In this document: positions 53,480-62,117 of the stretch, piece after piece
How the letters are laid out: the number at the start of each line of letters is the position of its first letter
Position numbering within the stretch: the stretch's first letter is position 1
NCBI GenBank assembly: GCA_003250395.1
Contig: QKGM01000007.1
Location: 95,827-159,826, forward strand
Source of the DNA: Bacteroidota bacterium
Lineage (GTDB): Bacteria > Bacteroidota > Bacteroidia > Bacteroidales > TTA-H9
Direction of reading: 5' to 3'
DNA length: 64,000 bases
The notes under the pieces: generated by a model
What the model was told of the DNA's origin: nothing
Seen by the model: only the letters and a program-made list of their open reading frames with translations
Databases searched by the model: none
Position numbers and translations under genes: made by a program

Positions 53480-55408
53480 ATGATTAGTGTGAGTAATGTT
53501 TCGATCCATTTTACCGGTGATAACCTCTTCGAAGGGGTCTCTTTCGTGATTGCTGACCGCGACCGTATTGGTCTTACCGGCAAAAACGGTGCCGGTAAGA
53601 CCACCTTACTTAATATCCTTGCAGGAGTATTGCAACCGGAGTCAGGTCAGGTTACCCGTCATGGTGAATGCACGATGGGTTATTTATCTCAGGAGTTGGT
53701 TCCTGCAACTCACAGATCTATTCTTGATGAGGCCATGCAGGCATTTGCAGAACTGCTTCAGGTGATTCACCAGCGCGATAAGATGATGGCTTCGCTTTCA
53801 GATCGTGAAGACTATGAAAGTGACGCCTATATGAAATTGTTAAACCGTATTGATGAAGCCAGTCATTTTATAGATATTCACGGTGGTGAAAGTCTCGAAG
53901 GGCAGGCTCGACGTGTGCTGGAGGGTCTTGGATTCAAACCTTCTGATCATCTGCGCGGGATGAGTGAGTTTAGTAGTGGATGGCAGATGCGTGTTGAGCT
54001 TGCCAAAATTTTGCTTCGACGGCCTGATGTAATTTTACTGGACGAACCCACCAATCACCTCGACATTGAATCAATTGGCTGGCTTGAAGAGTGGTTGCGT
54101 ACCTATTCGGGCGCAGTAGTTTTGGTATCGCACGACCGGGCTTTCCTTGATAATGTAACTACGCGGACCATCGAGATCAACATGGGGAGGTTATGGGACT
54201 ACAAGGCTGGCTATTCGGAGTATGTAATGATGCGACAGGAGAGGATGGAGTCGCAGGTTGCTGCCCTTGAGAACCAGCAGCGGCAGGTTGATCAGATAGA
54301 GCGGTTCATTGAACGTTTTAGATACAAAGCTTCCAAATCACGTCAGGTACAAAGCCGGGTAAAAATGTTGGAGAAGCTCGACAGGGTCGAGATTGATGAG
54401 ACCGATACCTCAGCCATTCATTTTTCATTTCCCCCTGCCCCTTCATCGGGCCGTATTGTGGTTGAGGTTGAAAAACTTAGCAAAAGGTACGATGATCTGT
54501 TGGTGCTCGACACCATCGATCTGACAGTTCAGCGGGGAGAAAAGGTAGCTTTCGTCGGGAGAAATGGTGAAGGGAAAACCACTTTGTCGCGTATTATAAT
54601 TGGGGATTTGGAATATGAAGGTATCATGAAGCCGGGTCATAATGTCAGTATAGGCTACTATGCTCAGAATCAGGCTCAGATGCTTGACCCGGCGAAGACC
54701 GTTTTCGAGACGCTTGATGAAATAGCAGTTGGCGATATTCGTACACGTACAAGAGCTATTCTGGGTAGCTTCCTGTTTTCAGGCGAAGCTATCGAGAAGA
54801 AGGTGAGTGTTCTGTCGGGAGGAGAGAAATCAAGGCTGGCACTCGCCAAATTACTTTTGAAACCGGTTAATTTATTGGTACTGGATGAACCTACCAATCA
54901 CCTTGATATGGTTTCGAAAGATATTCTTAAGAATGCACTGTTGCGTTATGATGGTACGCTGATTATTGTATCGCATGACCGCGATTTTTTACAGGGACTT
55001 ACAACGAAGGTCGTGGAATTCAGAAACCAGAAGTTAAAAGAGTTTCCCGGGGATGTTTATGATTTTCTGGAGGTGCGTCGTTTAGATCATTTGCGTGATC
55101 TGGAGCAACCTGCCCGAAAAGGCACTACTATTGGTGAGCCAGGGGAGCCATCATCTGGTAAAATAGATTATGAACAGCGAAAGGCACAGGAACGGGAACG
55201 GCGAAGGATTGCCAGTAAGATTGAAGCGGCTGAGGATAAAATTGTTAAATTAGAATCAGAGATTGCACTACACGATCAAATGATGTCGAACCCGGATCAG
55301 CATCCTGGCATTATGACAGATCAGGATTTTTTTAACCGGTATAGTAACCTGAAGAAGGAATTGGAGGAGGCGACCAAAACCTGGGAAAAATTACTTGAAG
55401 AATCATAA
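53480..55408 (+). CDS. ABC-F family ATPase
   Basis: A 642-residue soluble twin-ATPase of the ribosome-associated ABC-F family. The first cassette (about 1-250) has Walker A GKNGAGKTT, signature FSSGWQMR and Walker B ILLDEPTNHLD. The second (about 320-540) has GRNGEGKTT, LSGGEKSRLA and LVLDEPTNHLD. A charged helical linker lies between them (about 250-300) and a coiled-coil tail at 560-642. The tail and linker place it closer to the Uup/YheS-like groups than to antibiotic-resistance ABC-F proteins, but subgrouping needs a tree. No membrane segments, as expected. It is monocistronic by its own promoter and terminator. Confidence 0.93.
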   Translation: MISVSNVSIHFTGDNLFEGVSFVIADRDRIGLTGKNGAGKTTLLNILAGVLQPESGQVTRHGECTMGYLSQELVPATHRSILDEAMQAFAELLQVIHQRDKMMASLSDREDYESDAYMKLLNRIDEASHFIDIHGGESLEGQARRVLEGLGFKPSDHLRGMSEFSSGWQMRVELAKILLRRPDVILLDEPTNHLDIESIGWLEEWLRTYSGAVVLVSHDRAFLDNVTTRTIEINMGRLWDYKAGYSEYVMMRQERMESQVAALENQQRQVDQIERFIERFRYKASKSRQVQSRVKMLEKLDRVEIDETDTSAIHFSFPPAPSSGRIVVEVEKLSKRYDDLLVLDTIDLTVQRGEKVAFVGRNGEGKTTLSRIIIGDLEYEGIMKPGHNVSIGYYAQNQAQMLDPAKTVFETLDEIAVGDIRTRTRAILGSFLFSGEAIEKKVSVLSGGEKSRLALAKLLLKPVNLLVLDEPTNHLDMVSKDILKNALLRYDGTLIIVSHDRDFLQGLTTKVVEFRNQKLKEFPGDVYDFLEVRRLDHLRDLEQPARKGTTIGEPGEPSSGKIDYEQRKAQERERRRIASKIEAAEDKIVKLESEIALHDQMMSNPDQHPGIMTDQDFFNRYSNLKKELEEATKTWEKLLEES

Positions 55409-55419
55409 TTCAAAATAAA

Positions 55420-55447
55420 AACCGGGGATTTTATCCCCGGTTTCCCT
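55420..55447 (+). terminator. Terminator of the ABC-F gene
   Basis: A perfect 10-base stem AACCGGGGAT / ATCCCCGGTT with a TTT loop and following T residues, 12 bases after the stop codon. Confidence 0.9.
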
Positions 55448-55514
55448 CTTTCAACAGGTGTTTAAGCTAAACCTCCAATTGGTTTAGAATTTTTTAACAT
55501 ATGGTTATAAGGAG

Positions 55515-56258
55515 TTATTCATAACGCTCAACATCGGATGGAATAGCCTCTTCCATAATTACTTCATAGAAGTAACCGCTTCCAAAATCTTTCTTAAGAG
55601 CGATGATGCCTTCAAAGGTGGCAATGTTTCCTTCAGTGACAATATCTACCGAAGTAACGGTCAGATCAAAATTTGAGCCATCGCTTGTGCCATCCTGAAT
55701 ATGCATCCAGTTACGCTTCATGATCTCTTTGCTGAGTTTTCCTACCAATCCACGTATTTTTACCTTTTTCCCCTCGAATTGTGAAGGATTTTCGAATAGT
55801 TCTTCAATAGTAATTCCTCCAGCAGCCTTTTCTACTTTAAGGTTATCCATTTTTGTAACCGGTTGCCTGCGTGAGGAAGCTTCTGCTCCGGGCATGTGAG
55901 CACCTCCGGTTGCTGCAAGCCGCTCAGGGCTTCCCGAGGGATCCTGAACAAACAGTACGGAAGGGAAGGTTCGGTCAAGTTCCCTGCTGTAAAAATCTTT
56001 CATGTCGTATGCCTGACTGTAGTACACAGAATCACCGCTTTTTATTTCTTCCCTTACAATTGCCATCCAATATTCGGATTTATCTTCAGAAACACGGAGA
56101 TAGGTATATTTTGTTGTATTTAAAACCTGGATGACTTCAACGCCATGAACACCAGCCGGGAGGTTTCTTTTTGCAGGGGAGTGATCACATGAGCTAAGCC
56201 AACTTACCAGTAATACTGTAATCATTAGCTTAATTTGGGTTATTGAATTGAATTTCAT
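55515..56258 (-). CDS. NrfJ-like lipoprotein with OB-fold-type domain
   Basis: A 247-residue lipoprotein: hydrophobic segment then lipobox LSSC (Cys near residue 24). Residues about 38-80 (VHGVEVIQVLNTTKYTYLRVSEDKSEYWMA's central VLNTTKYTYLRV) resemble the repeated VLxTxxYTYxxV unit of NrfJ-like proteins. Residues about 145-240 contain TIEELFENPSQFEGKKVKIRG and NWMHIQDGTSDGSNFDLTV, an OB-fold pattern of the same group, here in the complete two-part arrangement. NrfJ-like proteins are often beside nitrite reductase or cytochrome genes, but none is here. Function is unknown. The Ala/Ser-rich segment at 110-140 looks like a flexible linker. Confidence 0.7.
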   Translation of the reverse strand: MKFNSITQIKLMITVLLVSWLSSCDHSPAKRNLPAGVHGVEVIQVLNTTKYTYLRVSEDKSEYWMAIVREEIKSGDSVYYSQAYDMKDFYSRELDRTFPSVLFVQDPSGSPERLAATGGAHMPGAEASSRRQPVTKMDNLKVEKAAGGITIEELFENPSQFEGKKVKIRGLVGKLSKEIMKRNWMHIQDGTSDGSNFDLTVTSVDIVTEGNIATFEGIIALKKDFGSGYFYEVIMEEAIPSDVERYE

Positions 56259-56497
56259 CGATGATTAATTTATTCAGTTTATGCAATTTATTTAATTATG
56301 GTCTGGGTTCTCTTGTTATAAATACAACTCGGAGAAAATAACAATTTCATATCGAGCATGTTTAATCAGACAGCTAAAAAAAAATATTCTATTTATTTAT
56401 AGAGGGTTATTATTCAGGTAAACTCAAAAACTACAATAAGTTATGTTTTAGTATAACCTGGAATAGTTTTCTTGATCAGGAAATTATAGCAGTATTT

Positions 56498-56707
56498 TTA
56501 ACTATTATTCGGGTCGGATACCTTTCCTAATGCCTCATTTATATCTGCCTCGGTGCGGAGAAGTTTTTCGCGACAATATTTGAGTAACCAGGCCGCTCTT
56601 TTAACCTTTTCAGATAACTCCTCGATTTCTATGGTTGAGTTTTCAACCTCTGCTACAATTTGCTCAAGTTCGGTGTAAGCTTTACTATAAGTTAATTCTT
56701 TCTCCAT
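56498..56707 (-). CDS. xseB: Exodeoxyribonuclease VII small subunit
   Basis: A 69-residue helical protein (MEKELTYSKAYTELEQIV, then IEELSEKVKRAAWLLKYC), the typical XseB pattern. It wraps the large subunit to form exonuclease VII, which degrades single-stranded DNA. The frame is open upstream to 56752, overlapping xseA, but the conserved protein begins at the ATG at 56707, 16 bases after the xseA stop. Confidence 0.9.
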   Translation of the reverse strand: MEKELTYSKAYTELEQIVAEVENSTIEIEELSEKVKRAAWLLKYCREKLLRTEADINEALGKVSDPNNS

Positions 56708-56723
56708 ATTAATGTGTTTTGTT

Positions 56724-58115
56724 TTATTTGGTTGTACTAATGATAGTACCATCGGTCAAACGGGTAAGGATCTCAGTACCCGGCTTTATCTGTGATACCG
56801 AACGGATAATCTGTCCCTGGGCTGAAGTTATTGAATAGCCTCTTTTCAGCAATACTTCCGGATCAGCTAACCTGAGTCTTTGCTCCATATACGTTAATTG
56901 CCGCAGATGGTCATTGAAAACCCATTTGTATGCTTTGAATATTTGAGCGGGTACTACATTTATTGAATTTTTTCTGTTAGTCATGATCGTTTTTACAGCA
57001 ATTTCCAATCTGTCGCTATTTTTCAGTAGTTGGTTTTTCCCGGTAATCACGATCGATCTGGTATAGGCCGGTAGCAAGTCGTTGAATCTGTTTAGCCGAA
57101 TGGAATGACGCGTAACCTGATTTCTGACCGCCTGAACCATCTGGGTTCCGAGGTGATCAAGCCGTTGAAGCTGAAAATCACCCAAGCCCTTCACGGTGTT
57201 GTTTATTCTGTTGGCTGTCTTCAGAAGAGCATTTTCAGCCTCCCTGAAAGCATCGACAATAGAGTAGGCTACATCAGTAGGGGTAATTTTATTGGAATGT
57301 GCAACCATCTCTACGATAGTAAGATTAGTGGAATGGCCTATCCCGGTAATTACCGGGATTGGAAATCTTGCAACCACACGGGATAAGGTGTACTCATCAT
57401 AACAATCAAGGCCTACTTCACCACCGCCTCCCCTGATGATAGTCACAACATCAAACAAGTGTTTTTCACGGTCAATCTCCTCAAGTTTTCCAATAATACT
57501 GGGCCCTGCATTCACCCCCTGCAATAAGGCTGGAAATAGCTCCCACTGAATATTGTATCTACTGCCATGTTCCTGCAATATATTACAGAAGTCATGGTAG
57601 CCTTTACTTGTCTCTACGGAGATAACGGCAATGCGCGATGGAAGTGTAGGAAACGGGAGATTGCGGTTCAAATCAAAATTACCCTCTTTTTTTAACCGGC
57701 TGATGGCGGCTGCCCGTTGTCGTGTCATTTCACCCAAAGTAAAAGAAGGTTCAATTTCATGGATATGCAGGCTCAGTCCATGCTGGGGGTGGAAATTGAC
57801 TGAAGCCAGGAACAGGATATTCATACCGTCTTGAAGGGGTTTCCCAGCTGTTTCTATGAACTGTTGGTTGATTGATTGGAAGATGTCTCCCCATATAATT
57901 GCCCTGAACTGGGTTACTACTTTATCCCCACTTTTTTCAACTAGATCGGGATAACAGTGTCCGCTATGAGGATAACGATGTAAACGTGCCATTTCAGCTT
58001 TTATCCAATATCTTCCGGGATAGTTTTTAGCCACAATCGCCTGTATGCTGGAAGCTACCTGACTAAGAGTATATATTCTGGCTGAAGAATCGGCTGCTGG
58101 CGATACGTTTGACAT
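56724..58115 (-). CDS. xseA: Exodeoxyribonuclease VII large subunit
   Basis: A 463-residue catalytic subunit of exonuclease VII. The N-terminal OB-fold (about 10-110: YTLSQVASSIQAIVAKNYPGRYWIKAEM's central part), the catalytic domain (about 125-330) with RGGGGEVGLDCYDEYTLSR-type motif near residue 232 and GIGHSTNLTIVE near 262, and a coiled coil are visible. The C-terminal domain ends with LTDGTIISTTK. xseB follows after 16 bases. Confidence 0.95.
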   Translation of the reverse strand: MSNVSPAADSSARIYTLSQVASSIQAIVAKNYPGRYWIKAEMARLHRYPHSGHCYPDLVEKSGDKVVTQFRAIIWGDIFQSINQQFIETAGKPLQDGMNILFLASVNFHPQHGLSLHIHEIEPSFTLGEMTRQRAAAISRLKKEGNFDLNRNLPFPTLPSRIAVISVETSKGYHDFCNILQEHGSRYNIQWELFPALLQGVNAGPSIIGKLEEIDREKHLFDVVTIIRGGGGEVGLDCYDEYTLSRVVARFPIPVITGIGHSTNLTIVEMVAHSNKITPTDVAYSIVDAFREAENALLKTANRINNTVKGLGDFQLQRLDHLGTQMVQAVRNQVTRHSIRLNRFNDLLPAYTRSIVITGKNQLLKNSDRLEIAVKTIMTNRKNSINVVPAQIFKAYKWVFNDHLRQLTYMEQRLRLADPEVLLKRGYSITSAQGQIIRSVSQIKPGTEILTRLTDGTIISTTK

Positions 58116-58137
58116 AACAAAGGTTTAGCTGGATAAA

Positions 58138-58182
58138 ATAACCCGGCAGCTCAGAAGGTAGTTCCTGAAACTGTCGGGTTAT
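58138..58182 (-). terminator. Terminator after purC
   Basis: On the minus strand ATAACCCGACAG pairs with CTGCCGGGTTAT (one G-T type pair) around a 21-base loop, followed by TTTAT. It lies 16 bases after the purC stop and before xseA. Confidence 0.6.
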
Positions 58183-58197
58183 ATCGTTTTCAGTGTA

Positions 58198-59145
58198 TTA
58201 TAAATTTGCCAGATATTTACGGATATTTCTCTCAACCCGCTCAAGCACGTTGGTTGCTGTTTCAGGAATGAAGGTACTACCGGTGATATGTTCGAATAAT
58301 TCGCGGTAACGGTCGGAAACGCTTTGTGCATAAGATTCGGTAATTTCCGGAACCACTTGTCCTTCTTTGCCTTGAAATCCATTCGACATAAGCCATTCAC
58401 GCACGAACTCCTTGCTTAATTGACGTTGTTGTTCTCCTGCGGCAAATCTTTCTTCATACCCTTCACTGTAAAAGTATCGGGAAGAATCCGGGGTGTGTAT
58501 TTCATCGATTAGAAATATCTTATCATCTATCTTTCCGAACTCATATTTGGTATCGACAAGTATCAGTCCTTGTTTGGCAGCCATTTGTGAACCGCGTTCA
58601 AACAGAGCCAGCGTGTAATTCTCAAGTTGTTCATAATCTGAAGCCGAAACCAGTCCTTGTTTGATAATCTCCTCTTTTGAGATATCTTCATCATGTCCTT
58701 CGGTTGCTTTTGTGGTAGGCGTAATAATTGGTTTTGGGAATCGCTGGTGTTCTTTCATTCCTTCCGGCAAAGGAACTCCACAGATTTCGCGGGCACCTGC
58801 CTTATAACTCCGCCACGAGCTTCCGGTTAAGTAGCCCCTTATAATCATCTCAACAGGAAAAGTTTTGCAGTATCGTCCAACAGTGACCATAGGATCAGGG
58901 GTATCAAGCTTCCAGTTAGGAACGATGTCGGCAGTGGCATCGAGAAACATAGCGGCGATCTGGTTCAGCATTTGCCCCTTGTAGGGGATTCCTTTGGGCA
59001 ACACTACATCAAAAGCTGAGATTCGGTCAGTAGCAATCATTACAAGCAATTCGTTGCCTATGGTATAAACATCACGTACTTTCCCGTGATAGACTGATGT
59101 CTGGTTTTGAAATTTAAAATCAGTTCTGACTAATGCCTGGTTCAT
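58198..59145 (-). CDS. purC: Phosphoribosylaminoimidazole-succinocarboxamide synthase
   Basis: SAICAR synthase of purine synthesis (CAIR + Asp + ATP), 315 residues. Motifs include [16 protein letters not shown] at about 19, the substrate loop [15 protein letters not shown] near residue 108, and [16 protein letters not shown] [13 protein letters not shown] near 224. It is the longer (about 300-residue) type common in Bacteroidota and eukaryote-like PurC. phoH lies 16 bases upstream on the same strand, so the two form an operon. Confidence 0.96.
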   Translation of the reverse strand: MNQALVRTDFKFQNQTSVYHGKVRDVYTIGNELLVMIATDRISAFDVVLPKGIPYKGQMLNQIAAMFLDATADIVPNWKLDTPDPMVTVGRYCKTFPVEMIIRGYLTGSSWRSYKAGAREICGVPLPEGMKEHQRFPKPIITPTTKATEGHDEDISKEEIIKQGLVSASDYEQLENYTLALFERGSQMAAKQGLILVDTKYEFGKIDDKIFLIDEIHTPDSSRYFYSEGYEERFAAGEQQRQLSKEFVREWLMSNGFQGKEGQVVPEITESYAQSVSDRYRELFEHITGSTFIPETATNVLERVERNIRKYLANL

Positions 59146-59161
59146 AGGGTTATAAATTTAA

Positions 59162-60145
59162 TTAATGTTTTTCATTGGGTATTAAGCTCCGTTGTTCGGC
59201 GTCACGACCATATGCATCAACGACCAGTCGTACCAGCTTATGACGGACTATGTCTTGGGCATCCAGATAAATAAAATCGATTCCCTGAATATCTTTAAGA
59301 ATTTTTGTTGCATGATTGAGTCCTGATCTTTGGTTACGTGGAAGGTCAATCTGGGTAACATCGCCAGTGATAACAAACTTAGCAGAGCGCCCCATACGGG
59401 TCAGAAACATCTTCATTTGGTTTTCAGTTGCATTTTGCGCTTCATCCAGAATAGCAAAAGCATGATCCAGGGTTCTTCCCCGCATGAATGCAAGGGGGGC
59501 AATTTCAATTGTACCATCCTCAATATAAGTAAGCAGTTTTTGAGGCGGAAGCATGTCGCGCAGCGCATCGTAGAGGGGTTGGAGATAGGGATCAAGTTTA
59601 TCCTTCAGATCCCCGGGGAGAAATCCCAGGTTTTCACCAGCTTCAACAGCAGGACGGGTAAGGATTATTCTTCTTACCTCCTTGTTTTTAAGAGCCTTGA
59701 CGGCAAGAGCAACGGCAGTATAGGTTTTCCCTGTACCTGCAGGTCCAATCGCAAAAACCATATCATTACGGGTGCAGGCTTCTACCAGTCGGCGTTGATT
59801 TTCCGTACGGGCACGTACCTGTAGCCCTTTATTTCCAAATACGAGTACATCAGATGCCCCTGCTTCTACCTGTTGATGCCATATTTCGGCTTCATCAGAT
59901 GACATCAATTGTTCTACATCATTGGATGTTATTTTTCCGAACTTATCATAGTGCAGGAGTAATAATGAGAAGCGCCGTTCAAATTCAGCGATATCGTTAC
60001 GCTCTCCATTGAGTTTGAGTAAGTCACCCCGCGCTAATATTTTTAACCGCGGAAATAATTGTCTGATTTGATTAAGAAACAAGTCATTGGCGCCATAAAT
60101 TTCCAACGCCGGATAACTTTCGATTGAAAGTATTTTTTCGTTCAT
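59162..60145 (-). CDS. phoH: PhoH-family ATPase
   Basis: A 327-residue cytoplasmic ATPase. Walker A is GPAGTGKTY near residue 139 and Walker B is FAILDEAQN near residue 235, followed by MKMFLTRMGRSAKFVITGD, the typical PhoH core (about 115-315). The N-terminal 100 residues form a KH-like RNA-binding part seen in the PhoH/YbeZ group, which acts with YbeY in rRNA and ribosome maturation. No ybeY is in the window. purC follows after 16 bases. Confidence 0.93.
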   Translation of the reverse strand: MNEKILSIESYPALEIYGANDLFLNQIRQLFPRLKILARGDLLKLNGERNDIAEFERRFSLLLLHYDKFGKITSNDVEQLMSSDEAEIWHQQVEAGASDVLVFGNKGLQVRARTENQRRLVEACTRNDMVFAIGPAGTGKTYTAVALAVKALKNKEVRRIILTRPAVEAGENLGFLPGDLKDKLDPYLQPLYDALRDMLPPQKLLTYIEDGTIEIAPLAFMRGRTLDHAFAILDEAQNATENQMKMFLTRMGRSAKFVITGDVTQIDLPRNQRSGLNHATKILKDIQGIDFIYLDAQDIVRHKLVRLVVDAYGRDAEQRSLIPNEKH

Positions 60146-60187
60146 ATACTTTGAAATGCCCCAGTGATGACCTAAAAGGGTTGACCC

Positions 60188-60220
60188 TTTGTGGGGGTAT
60201 CGTTTTAATTTCTAATTTTG
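60188..60220 (+). promoter_or_regulatory. Promoter of the SAM adenosyltransferase gene
   Basis: TTTG (60188-60191), 21 bases, TAATTTTG (60213-60220), both matching the consensus, 63 bases before the ATG. Confidence 0.55.
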
Positions 60221-60226
60221 AATCTG

Positions 60227-60234
60227 CAAATTTA
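60227..60234 (-). promoter_or_regulatory. Possible -7 element for phoH-purC
   Basis: On the minus strand TAAATTTG matches TAnnTTTG, 82 bases upstream of phoH. No TTG at the usual spacing. It lies 6 bases from the -7 box of the opposite promoter, so the two may compete. Confidence 0.35.
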
Positions 60235-60283
60235 ATCAATTCCGCATGCCGGTACTGACCGGACATTTCAAAACTGTTACGAA

Positions 60284-61063
60284 ATGGCAATAATAACTCT
60301 TACAAGCGATTGGGGTACAAGTGATCATTATCTTCCTGCTGTGAAAGGTGCGCTTTTAAGTCGTATGCCCGAAGCAAATATTGTGGATATCAGCCATGAA
60401 ATTGTTCCTTTCGATCTGAACCAGGCCTCTTTTGTACTTCGTAACTGCTATCATCATTTTCCCAAAGGTACCATTCACATTGTTGCTGTTAATACCGAAG
60501 CTGATCTTGAAAACCCTCATATTGCCATTCGCTATGACGGACATTATTTTATTGGAACCGATAATGGTTTGTTTAGCCTGATGTTTGATTCCATCCCTGA
60601 TGAGATATTCGAGATTGATATTCCGCAGGATAGTGACTACTTTACCTTTCCAACCAGGGATGTTTTCGTAAAAGCTGCTGTACATCTGGCGAAGGGTGGA
60701 GCTATGGAAGAATTAGGTGATCCGTTGTTAAAACTATTTGAACGTACTGCTTTCAGACCTGCCATTTCAGGAGATGCTATCATAGGCAAAGTGATCTATA
60801 CAGATCGGTACGAAAATGTCTTCACAAATATTACCGAGGGACTTTTTAAAAGTGAATGCCGTAACCGTCCTTTTAGTATTGAGTTTAGCGTTTCACGCTA
60901 TCGTATCCGCAATATAAACAAATCGTACGGAGATGTTCCCGAGGGTGAACTTGTTGCTTTATTCAGTACTACCGGAAACCTTCAAATTGCTATAAATAGG
61001 GGGAACGCCGCCAGCCTGTTAGGGTTGGGAACAGATGATTCCATTCGCATTCAGTTTGGCTAA
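60284..61063 (+). CDS. SAM hydroxide adenosyltransferase (DUF62, chlorinase/fluorinase-like fold)
   Basis: A 259-residue soluble protein of the DUF62 family. The N-terminal domain (about 1-150) has ITLTSDWGTSDHYLPAVKGAL, with the first Asp of the family motif in SDWG, and IGTDNGLFS near residue 86; the C-terminal beta-barrel (about 165-255) follows. Characterised members hydrolyse S-adenosylmethionine to adenosine and methionine. True halogenases have an extra loop and different residues that I do not see, so fluorinase or chlorinase activity is not indicated. It is divergent from phoH and followed by a structured inverted repeat. Confidence 0.9.
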   Translation: MAIITLTSDWGTSDHYLPAVKGALLSRMPEANIVDISHEIVPFDLNQASFVLRNCYHHFPKGTIHIVAVNTEADLENPHIAIRYDGHYFIGTDNGLFSLMFDSIPDEIFEIDIPQDSDYFTFPTRDVFVKAAVHLAKGGAMEELGDPLLKLFERTAFRPAISGDAIIGKVIYTDRYENVFTNITEGLFKSECRNRPFSIEFSVSRYRIRNINKSYGDVPEGELVALFSTTGNLQIAINRGNAASLLGLGTDDSIRIQFG

Positions 61064-61536
61064 ACCCCTCAATCATCTTATTGTCATTTTCCCGAAATAT
61101 ACATATTGCATTAAGCAATATGTTTGCCGGGAAGTTGTGACAACTGGTCGATGACCTCTTTATCTGCGAGGTGATATTTTGAATGGAATCAGGAATCTGG
61201 TGACTGATTACAGAGGTGCTCTTCGTTTATGTCGTTTGCTGGCACAATGACAACATGAGGCCTTCGCTGTTGTTTGATATCTGGCGCTGCCTGCCCGATA
61301 TAAACGGCCTTTCCTCGTTGGATTTTCACTCTATGGAAAGTTGTCCGGAAGATATCTCCTTCAGATTGAAAAAAAGATAGAGAAGGAACCACTACGCAGT
61401 TTTGTAAATATTAAAGCATCCAAAGCGGTGCCGACAGGTACTTGTAAAGTAATATTTGACTGAAGGAACCGGAATCCTGTTTGTTACCTTTAGTATTGGA
61501 TTCTTATTTACGATTTATCTTCCTGTCTTGCTGTCG
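61064..61536. other. Structured intergenic region after the SAM adenosyltransferase gene
   Basis: About 470 bases. The first 110 hold a three-armed inverted repeat (61081-61143) and a short stem ACCTC/GAGGT (61154-61172). A minus-strand frame of 67 codons from a GTG (61189-61392), with a protein-like but unrecognised C-terminal half (RPHVVIVPANDINEEHL), is open; I give it low odds of being a gene. The remainder is unremarkable. Confidence 0.45.
61081..61143. repeat. Three-armed nested inverted repeat
   Basis: Outer arm TTGTCA / TGACAA (6), middle arm TTCCCG / CGGGAA (6), inner arm ACATATTGC / GCAATATGT (9), nested in order around an ATTAA loop with short unpaired spacers of 2-6 bases. All three arms are perfect. 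It lies 17 bases after the stop of the SAM adenosyltransferase gene. It could be a long terminator hairpin, a processed RNA structure, or a palindromic mobile remnant. Confidence 0.8.
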
Positions 61537-61752
61537 TTATTCATATTTACTGAGGCATTCTTCACAAAGGCAATCAGAGTATTGCGATTCAAGTTTTGTC
61601 CTGACTTCAGCAGTAAGCTGGTATTCTATACACCAGCATTTACCACTATGACTACAATGAAACCATTTATGGCATACCGGGCATTGTTTATTGTCCGGTT
61701 TACGGGGATCCGTTGTTTTATTGTCCGGGTTATGTTTACAGTTATCCTTCAT
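61537..61752 (-). CDS. Cysteine-rich CWC-family protein
   Basis: A 71-residue soluble protein with seven Cys in the core: CPVCHKWFHCSHSGKCWC, a Glu-rich helix, then CLCEEC. This is the pattern of the CWC family, a small predicted zinc-binding domain of unknown function. The start overlaps the end of folB by 11 bases, so it is the third gene of the gltX-folB run and translationally coupled. The first 20 residues are polar and lack structure. Confidence 0.8.
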   Translation of the reverse strand: MKDNCKHNPDNKTTDPRKPDNKQCPVCHKWFHCSHSGKCWCIEYQLTAEVRTKLESQYSDCLCEECLSKYE

Positions 61753-62116
61753 CTGAAACCAATTCTTCGGTAGTCATTGTAATACTGACGCTTGCGAGTT
61801 TGCCGCCTAGAGGAGGATTCATCTTGGCAACTTTTATTTCAGCATAATCTATAGTTTCAAACTTTAACATTAAATCATGCAGTATCCGTCGCGCCACATG
61901 TTCGAGCAAATGCGACTTTTGGTCCATCTGAGCTTTGACAAGTTGATAAACTGAAAGATAGTTAACCGTATGATGAAGGTTATCAGATAAAGAGGCTTCC
62001 CTTACATCTGTCTCGATCATCAGATCAACAGTAAAGTAGGTTCCAATAACCTGTTCTGCATCGAAGCAACCATGGTAGGCATAAAATTCCATACCCTGGA
62101 GTGAGATTACACTCAT
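61742..62116 (-). CDS. folB: Dihydroneopterin aldolase
   Basis: A 124-residue folate-pathway enzyme that converts dihydroneopterin to 6-hydroxymethyl-dihydropterin and glycolaldehyde. Family features: FYAYHGCFDAEQVIGTYF near residue 11 with the conserved Tyr/His region, VNYLSVYQLVKAQM near residue 47, HLLEHVARRIL near 69 and a conserved Lys in EIKVAKMNPP near 94. Length is normal. It begins 1 base after the gltX stop, so the two are tightly coupled. Confidence 0.93.
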   Translation of the reverse strand: MSVISLQGMEFYAYHGCFDAEQVIGTYFTVDLMIETDVREASLSDNLHHTVNYLSVYQLVKAQMDQKSHLLEHVARRILHDLMLKFETIDYAEIKVAKMNPPLGGKLASVSITMTTEELVSDEG

Positions 62117-62117
62117 A

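Noticed and set aside
60284..61063. A SAM-dependent halogenase
   Set aside because: The fold family is shared, but the halide-binding loop of fluorinase/chlorinase is not apparent. Hydroxide adenosyltransferase is the safer call.
61189..61392. A 67-codon minus-strand frame in the gap before the CWC gene
   Set aside because: GTG start, no recognised domain and no link to an operon. The C-terminal half looks protein-like, so it is noted in the region entry, but I do not call it as a gene.
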